NCBI GenBank assembly: GCA_033675265.1
Contig: JAUJYZ010001422.1
Coordinates: 475,001-539,000, forward strand
Source of the DNA: Actinostola sp. cb2023
Lineage: Eukaryota; Cnidaria; Anthozoa; Actiniaria; Actinostolidae
DNA length: 64,000 nucleotides
Direction of reading: 5' to 3'
This document shows positions 58,470 to 64,000 of this stretch, one piece after another. A model generated the notes under the pieces. The model had not been told where the DNA came from, did not search any database, and saw nothing but the letters and a program-made list of their open reading frames with translations. Positions within the stretch are counted from its first letter, which is position 1. Each line of letters starts with the position of its first letter. The position numbers and the translations under genes are program-made.

Positions 58470-58807
58470 GCTGACCGATACGATCACATTCTTCGCATTC
58501 TTTTGTTATTCTTCGACCAAACAAAACTAAAAAAAAAAAAAAGAACGTCCATTTTATAACTCGGACTTCCTCCGGAAGTGTCCGAGTAATAATCTTCGCC
58601 TCCGTAACATTAAGCATTTTGGGGGTCGGTAGAAATCGAAAGATAGTTTGACTTGAATGCTTGGAGTCCACATTTCTGCTCGTCGCGAGTCCCGTAAATG
58701 GTAAGCAAAAATAATGCAATGCAAAACAGTAGAAACAAGTTTTAATTTTCTTAATAACTAATTTTTCTGCAAAGTCTGTTCTCTCATTTATACTTTCAAA
58801 GACTTAG
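58470..58807. other. Unique flank right of the satellite; paired ETS-like motif
   Basis: Leaves the satellite after tttttacctg. Contains a 14-base A run, then ctcggacttcctccggaagt then gtccgag, an imperfect palindrome with two opposed GGAA ETS-type cores. The phrase gggggtcggta recurs at ~59,000. Might be a promoter region, but nothing proves it. Confidence 0.35.
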
Positions 58808-58895
58808 AATAAGGAAATAGACGAAGATATGATAGAACCATGGCTTCGAGAAGTGACACAAAACATCAATTCCGCCATTACACCGAGTATCACGG
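58808..58895 (+). CDS. Candidate short internal exon, family unknown
   Basis: Acceptor tttcaaagacttag|AAT after a pyrimidine-rich tract, donor ACGG|GTGAGA. The frame reads NKEIDEDMIEPWLREVTQNI then NSAITPSIT: acidic then amphipathic, protein-like. A second frame has ATG in an accATGG context (58,840) reading MASRSDTKHQFRHYTEYH to the same donor, so it could be a first exon instead. No partner exon found. Confidence 0.28.
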
Positions 58896-59540
58896 GTGAG
58901 AAGAATCTATTAAATCTGACAGCTATACATTTTTTGAAGCTTCATTAAAAAACTGAAATTATATAAAGGAATGAATGCTGTGGTAATTATCTCCAACTTG
59001 GGGGTCGGTAAAAATTTCAAGAACTATCTCGTTAAAGTTCGACCTAAATTGAACACTTCTACATATTCACCGGGCCATAGCTCGAAATCGCGTCCACTTG
59101 AAAGACCATTTCATTAAAATTCTAAAAGTTTACTTTCATCACAATTACCAAGCGTTAATCCAGTGCTGTAGAATACTTGATTGTAGAAATAATCAACGCT
59201 GAACATCCAACTCCAAACACCACAGTCGCATTTCAATGTAAAATATCTCGCCATCAAAAGAAATAACAGCGGCCAAAGATATACCCAGGGGAAGAAGTGT
59301 TTATCGTCTTTAAAATTGAGTAAATTTTCATGACGTTTAAACTTTAGAAACGCGTAGATCTCCTACAAAATATCCTTAAAATGAGCTATCGAGCTGGAAA
59401 ATGGTTCAGACGTCACTGGTCAATGCTGTGTTGGCGCACGCGCAGACAAAATACCCATATGCTGTACATGACAACTGAGCTAACCATATCAAAGCAAACC
59501 ACTGGTCTGCGTACTTGGTTGCATTTGAAGGACCTTAGAC
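58896..59540. other. Unassigned sequence
   Basis: No recognisable gene or mobile-element ends. The plus-strand frame from ~59,381 is extended only by the tandem repeat that follows. Confidence 0.4.
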
Positions 59541-59757
59541 AACTAGTAACGCAACACCGGATGTGTGATTACACAATAAATGTGTGTCAATTATCAATGC
59601 TCAAACCACAGGTAGCCCAAGCTCAACTAGTAACGCAACACCGGATGTGTGATTACACAATAAATGTATGTCAAGTATCAATGCTCAAACCACAGGTAGC
59701 CCAAGCTCAACTAGTAACGCAACACCGGATGTGTGATTACACAATAAATGTATAAAC
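59541..59757. repeat. 84-bp tandem repeat, 2.6 copies, frame-preserving
   Basis: Unit aactagtaacgcaacaccgg / atgtgtgattacacaataaa / tgtgtgtcaattatcaatgc / tcaaaccacaggtagcccaa / gctc. 84 = 28 codons, so the frame TQHRMCDYTINVCQLSMLKP repeats. It abuts the inverted-repeat element at 59,766. Confidence 0.92.
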
Positions 59758-59765
59758 ATAACACG

Positions 59766-61063
59766 TATGAGGGGTGATTACCGCCAAAATTTATATTTTG
59801 ATTATGCAATTCTAAAATGCCATTATGCTCTTCTCGTTTGATATTGTAAACTGCCATTATGCAATGAAAGAATCCAACTTTTGATTATGCAATTCTAAAA
59901 TGCCATTATGCTCTTCTCGTTTGATATTGTAAACTGCCATTATGCAATGAAAGAATCCAACTTTTGATTATGCAATTCTAAAATGCCATTATGCTCTTCT
60001 CGTAGTCGTTTGATATTGTAAACTGCCATTATGCAATGAAAGAATCCAACTTTTGATTATGCAATTATGGTCTTCCCAATTGATATAATAAAATGCAGTT
60101 ATGAAGTTATGTACCAAAAAAAAAACAAGACTTCAATTATACATTTCTAAAATGCTGTGTTCATTTTGAATTTGGAGATTGACTTCGTCCAGTAAAACTG
60201 AGAATCTATCAATTCTTTGGAAAAAACCCTTATTATGATATGCTTACGTCATATACTGCATGACACTCAGATGTGGAATATGAGTGGGAGAGTGGAGTCT
60301 GGATCGACTACTCTCAAAATGGCGGACAACGTGGACATGATGAACAGGGAAACAACAACAAATCATCTTCGCAGTTGGTTGTTAAATATTATAAGACGGA
60401 TAGAAGTAGGCAATAATGATTCTGACACCCTTGATTACGTACACTATCAACTTGATAGTATTTGCAGGATGATGATGATGAGGTGTGTTGAAGTCGGAAT
60501 TATTGACGAACGGAAGCGTTACTATCGTAGGAGAGGCATGTGATTGTTTTACAGCTATGTTACGTCACGCGTAACCAGTAAATCGGAACATTCAAATGAA
60601 GTTTTGAAGTCTAGAATCGAGTCTCGAACATTCAGACAGAAAAATCAAATCCCCGCTAAATATTTTCTCAAAAACGTTCATAAAATTAAAATTAAATTGG
60701 ATGAAAATTTGTGTCAGCTAAGCCTACATACTCTGCAATCACAACAGCCTGAGTAAAGGGGTTTTTCCAAAGAATTGATAGATTCTCAGTTTTACTGGAC
60801 GAAGTCAATCTCCAAATTCAAAATGAACACAGATTTTTAGAAATGTATAAGCTTAATTGAAGTCTTGGTTTTTTTTTGGTTCATAACTTCATACCAAACT
60901 GCAGTTTTTATTATATCAATTGGGAAGACCATAATTGCATAATCAAAAGTTGGATTTTTCATTGCATAATGGCATTTTACAATGGCCCAAACGAGAAGAG
61001 CATAATGGCATTTTAGAATTGCATAATCTAAAATATAAATTTTGGCGGTAATCACCCCTCATA
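59766..61063. mobile_element. 1.30-kb element with long inverted ends, 6-bp TSD and internal ORF
   Basis: Starts TATGAGGGGTGATTACCGCC and ends with the complement; AACACG flanks both ends (59,760-59,765 and 61,064-61,069). The left arm reaches about 60,230 and is longer because a ~90-bp subunit (tgattatgcaattctaaaat, atgccattatgctcttctcg) is tandemly repeated three times. The right arm (60,757-61,063) has one. The inner arm edges share ccaaagaattgatagattct. A 6-bp duplication with long TIRs is unlike the TA elements nearby; I cannot name the superfamily. Confidence 0.82.
60319..60543 (+). CDS. 74-codon ORF inside the long-TIR element
   Basis: The ATG at 60,319 sits in aaaATGGCGG, a good initiation context. 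An upstream ATG at 60,235 in the same frame would give 102 codons. It reads MADNVDMMNRETTTNHLRSW, then LLNIIRRIEVGNNDSDTLDY, a methionine cluster (RMMMMRC) and the basic C-terminus RKRYYRRRGM. It looks helical and basic, perhaps nucleic-acid binding. No catalytic motif and no family recognised. It starts almost at the inner edge of the left inverted repeat, so the arm may supply its promoter. Confidence 0.4.
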   Translation: MADNVDMMNRETTTNHLRSWLLNIIRRIEVGNNDSDTLDYVHYQLDSICRMMMMRCVEVGIIDERKRYYRRRGM

Positions 61064-61189
61064 AACACGTGATGTCAAGTTTTAAAATATTTAAAATTCG
61101 TATTAGAATTACTTATTAGGCTCCTTCCACACTGTTTATGTTGTTTATGTTTGGAGTCTCCAGTATCGAAAGGTTAAAAGGTTTGAGCT

Positions 61190-61679
61190 GGCGTTTTTGT
61201 CTTGTTGTCGCTCTTCCCTTTAGAACCCCTGCTCAGTGAATCTGCTGTCAAGCCAGCAGCAGATTTGGAATCCTGTGACGTCAAAATGACGTCAAAATCC
61301 GAATCTGCTGCATTCCAATCTGCTGCTGGTCGAATCTGCTGCTGGCGAATCTGCTGCCAGAATCAATCTGGTAGCAATAAAATTAGGAAAATCGATTTTC
61401 TCCCATACATTAGCATTAGGTATTTCTGCCATACATTCTGTATGGAAGTGCTACTGCTACTGAATTACTGCTACTGCTTCCACTGCTACTGCTACTGCTC
61501 CACTGCTACTGAGCTGGCGTTACTGCTGTTGTGCTACTGCTACTGCTACTGCTACTGCTACTGCTACTGCTGTACTGCTACTGCTCAAAATGACTAATGC
61601 TACTGCTACTTCCAATCTGCTGCTGCTACTGCGAATCTGCTGCTGGCGAATCTGCTAATAATAATCTAATAGCGAAAAA

Positions 61680-61680
<1 letters not shown>
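61190..61680. repeat. CTG / GCTACT simple-repeat block with embedded satellite pieces
   Basis: gaatctgctgctggcgaatc, tgacgtcaaaatgacgtcaa and long (GCTACT)n. At 61,377-61,449 aattaggaaaatcgatttt then ctcccatacatta and tctgccatacattctgtatg come from the 183-bp satellite. Confidence 0.85.
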
Positions 61681-62062
<382 letters not shown>

Positions 62063-63425
62063 TACAGCCTGGAGGGAAACCTCACTCATCAAAGATGATT
62101 TTCATCAAAATTAATACGTCAAAAGAAAATTGAATCCTGAGCGAATCAGAGCGCGCATTATATCGCAAAAATTGACCCAGTCTCAAACTGGTTCGGAATT
62201 TTTTTGAAGTTTCACATCAATAACTAAAAGTCACTGCCAGTAATCATAAATAAAGGGTCCACTCTTTAGCTTGTCGGCCATTAGACAAGGTGGTCGCTAA
62301 TGAGGGGTTAATGAGAAACGTGGTTACTATTGAGAGAGATGGTCAGTCAACTTTATATTATGATTTTTTTATGAGTATTATTTAACATCTTCCATCAAAA
62401 TTGTAATTACACTCCTTGGACAACACGTGTTAATTAACGCTGCCCTGCTCTATTTCTTTCTTTTGTCCTCAAAAATCACTTTCAGCTTCAACCGGAACTC
62501 GTATAAAAATATCCTCAATTCTGATTGGCTAAGTCCTTGTCATCTATTTACAGTGTTTAGCATATAACAAGAGAATACGTCGACGAGTGATATTCGCGGG
62601 CTTCACTTGTTCGGTGATAATGCAGTTTATTTCTTTGGTGAATACCTTTATTTGATGGTTTAGTATCTCTTAAATATACAAACAAGGCTAGGATCTTATA
62701 TAAATGCATAAGAACTCACGTGAAGGACGCGGGTCTTCAATGGAAGGATCAACGGTAAGATTCGAATAAGTTACTAAATAGTTCTTTCAAGAAGTTTATA
62801 CTACTGTAGTGTAGTAAGTTGTATTGAAGTTTCATTTGTATAAGGCATCTATAGAATGCGCTAATTTGATTCCTGATGCTAAATTTTGTGTCTTGTTTGA
62901 TTTCGTCGTTGATTTCTTGTCAATTGAGAAGATCGTTTCACTACAATAATTCGTCTTTGTGATCAAAAGAATGCATTTGCGTGGCTTTGTTATGTACTTG
63001 TTCTGTCCACAAGTGTTGACCGGCTTCATATACATATCTTAAATTATTTTGCATTTCACTTATTGATTTCTTTCCTGAGAGCCAATTTCACCTTCTAGAA
63101 TGTTACATCACAGTACTGTATAGATTTGTTTTCTCCATGATCTGAAAATAACACTTGTCAAGACGACCATCAATCAATTCAGCACTGAAATGGTTTCCAA
63201 GAATGTAAATAAACACTGAAAAGGTTTTCCGAAGTATAGAAATGTATTGAAAAGCTCCCTTAGAAAGACTATTTTATGGCTAGGGTATCTCGTAGGATGG
63301 AACTTTGTAATTACGTGACAAGTTCTTCTACTGATGAGATCCGTTTCAGATTTAGAACGTTAAAACGTTCTATTCTCATTACAAAGATGAATATTCCATT
63401 GACCTGTTTTAATAATTGATTTTCT
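62063..63425. other. Unassigned right-flank sequence
   Basis: AT-rich with no assembled gene. ctcaattctgattggctaag at ~62,515 resembles cgattctgattggcttagag at 13,180, a possible dispersed repeat end. gcgggtcttcaATGG then AAGGATCAACG|GTAAGA near 62,730 could be a tiny first exon, but it is too short to claim. Confidence 0.4.
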
Positions 63426-63563
63426 GGCCCCGGTTACACGAAAGGTGAATAGCGCTATCCACCGGATAAGTCCTATCCAACGGATAAAATTTATTGGATA
63501 ACTGCATCAATTTTATCCGTTGGATAGGACTTATCCGGTGGATAGCGCTATTCACCTTTCGTG
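63426..63563. mobile_element. Family-A palindromic MITE, third copy, right end missing
   Basis: ggccccggttacacgaaagg at the left. The right arm stops at cctttcgtg without the final caaccggggcc. The arms (ccaccggataagtcctatcc and complement) are the least diverged of the three copies. Confidence 0.85.
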
Positions 63564-63870
63564 TCTTTAGTTTATCATGCTCAATTATTATCCTGTCTGA
63601 CATCTCCTTTAGATCTCAAGTGTTCTTGGTTATTGTAAAGCATAAATAAATCTTTTCTGAATTTGCAAGAACTGAGTTTCTAAGCACTGGTAGAGCTTCG
63701 CAGTAATGTGGTTTTCATGTTTGACCTTAATTCCCTGCACAAATAACCTTTCGACTGAGTTTACCTTGTGTTGAAGGCATCTATTTTGCAAGTATAATAA
63801 TATATATTACAGTAAATTTCAGCTGTTCGGAACGATTTTTTTTGGCATATGATTCAACAAAATAGTCATT
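63564..63870. other. Unassigned sequence
   Basis: Nothing recognised on either strand. Confidence 0.4.
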
Positions 63871-63875
63871 TTTAT

Positions 63876-64000
63876 CCGGGGGGGAGGGGTTCCCCTATAT
63901 TCGACTGGTAGGGATGTTCGTCATATTTTGTAGGGGTTGAATTTGGCGATTTAGTATACATGTATTTGGGAGATTGCGCAATCTAGGATTTTCAACGTCA
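63876..64000. repeat. Start of a dispersed repeat at the window edge
   Basis: gggggggaggggttccccta then gactggtagggatgttcgtc and taggggttgaatttggcgat. I recall similar strings as common in coral genomes (from memory, unverified). It is cut by the window end. Confidence 0.4.

Noticed and set aside
60544..60756. Second frame after the 74-codon ORF
   Set aside because: No ATG at its start and no conserved feature; most likely the untranslated remainder of the element.

Overview
The window looks like animal nuclear DNA, most likely from a cnidarian (anthozoan or stony-coral-like). It has an intron-rich class C receptor gene, CRE/YY1-type motifs, many hairpin MITEs and very large tandem arrays. 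Several dispersed repeats resemble repeats I associate with coral genomes: the 'cccggttgcacgaaaggtg' hairpin, the 'ctcgtacccagagcccgctc' element and the terminal 'gactggtagggatgttcgtc' repeat. The organism call is an inference from memory; a sponge or other early-branching animal is not excluded.

Region 1-17,861 (minus strand) is one gene. I assembled 13 exons of a GABA-B-type metabotropic receptor by reading splice sites and keeping frame. Exon 1 carries the signal peptide, exons 2-8 the Venus-flytrap ligand-binding domain, exon 9 TM1, exon 10 TM2, exon 11 TM3, exon 12 TM4, and exon 13 is cut by the window start. All twelve junctions are phase-consistent, giving about 615 codons. The introns are filled with tandem arrays of different period (34, ~130, 6, 22-23, ~86 and 3 bp) and with DNA-transposon remnants, including a 2.48-kb MULE-like element with a 9-bp target duplication.

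Region 18-29 kb is mostly nonautonomous DNA elements (TA-flanked MITEs, foldbacks, a nested pair). It also holds a 53-bp tandem array that appears to have grown inside a hairpin MITE and was later split by a 676-bp element with 26-bp perfect inverted ends. At 26.25-26.82 kb there are two minus-strand exons resembling the ANF-receptor-type ligand-binding fold.

Region 29.0-58.47 kb is one uninterrupted satellite of about 160 head-to-tail 183-bp monomers. They alternate as A/B types (366-bp dimers) and are organised into ~1.83-kb higher-order repeats. The monomer is exactly 61 codons, so one plus-strand frame stays open for up to 460 codons and a minus-strand frame for 60-76. I treat it as satellite DNA whose coding status is unresolved.

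Region 58.5-64 kb holds a candidate short exon, an 84-bp tandem repeat, a 1.3-kb element with ~300-460-bp inverted ends enclosing a 74-codon ORF, a CTG/GCTACT/TAA simple-repeat block containing scrambled pieces of the 183-bp satellite, another hairpin MITE, and unassigned DNA.
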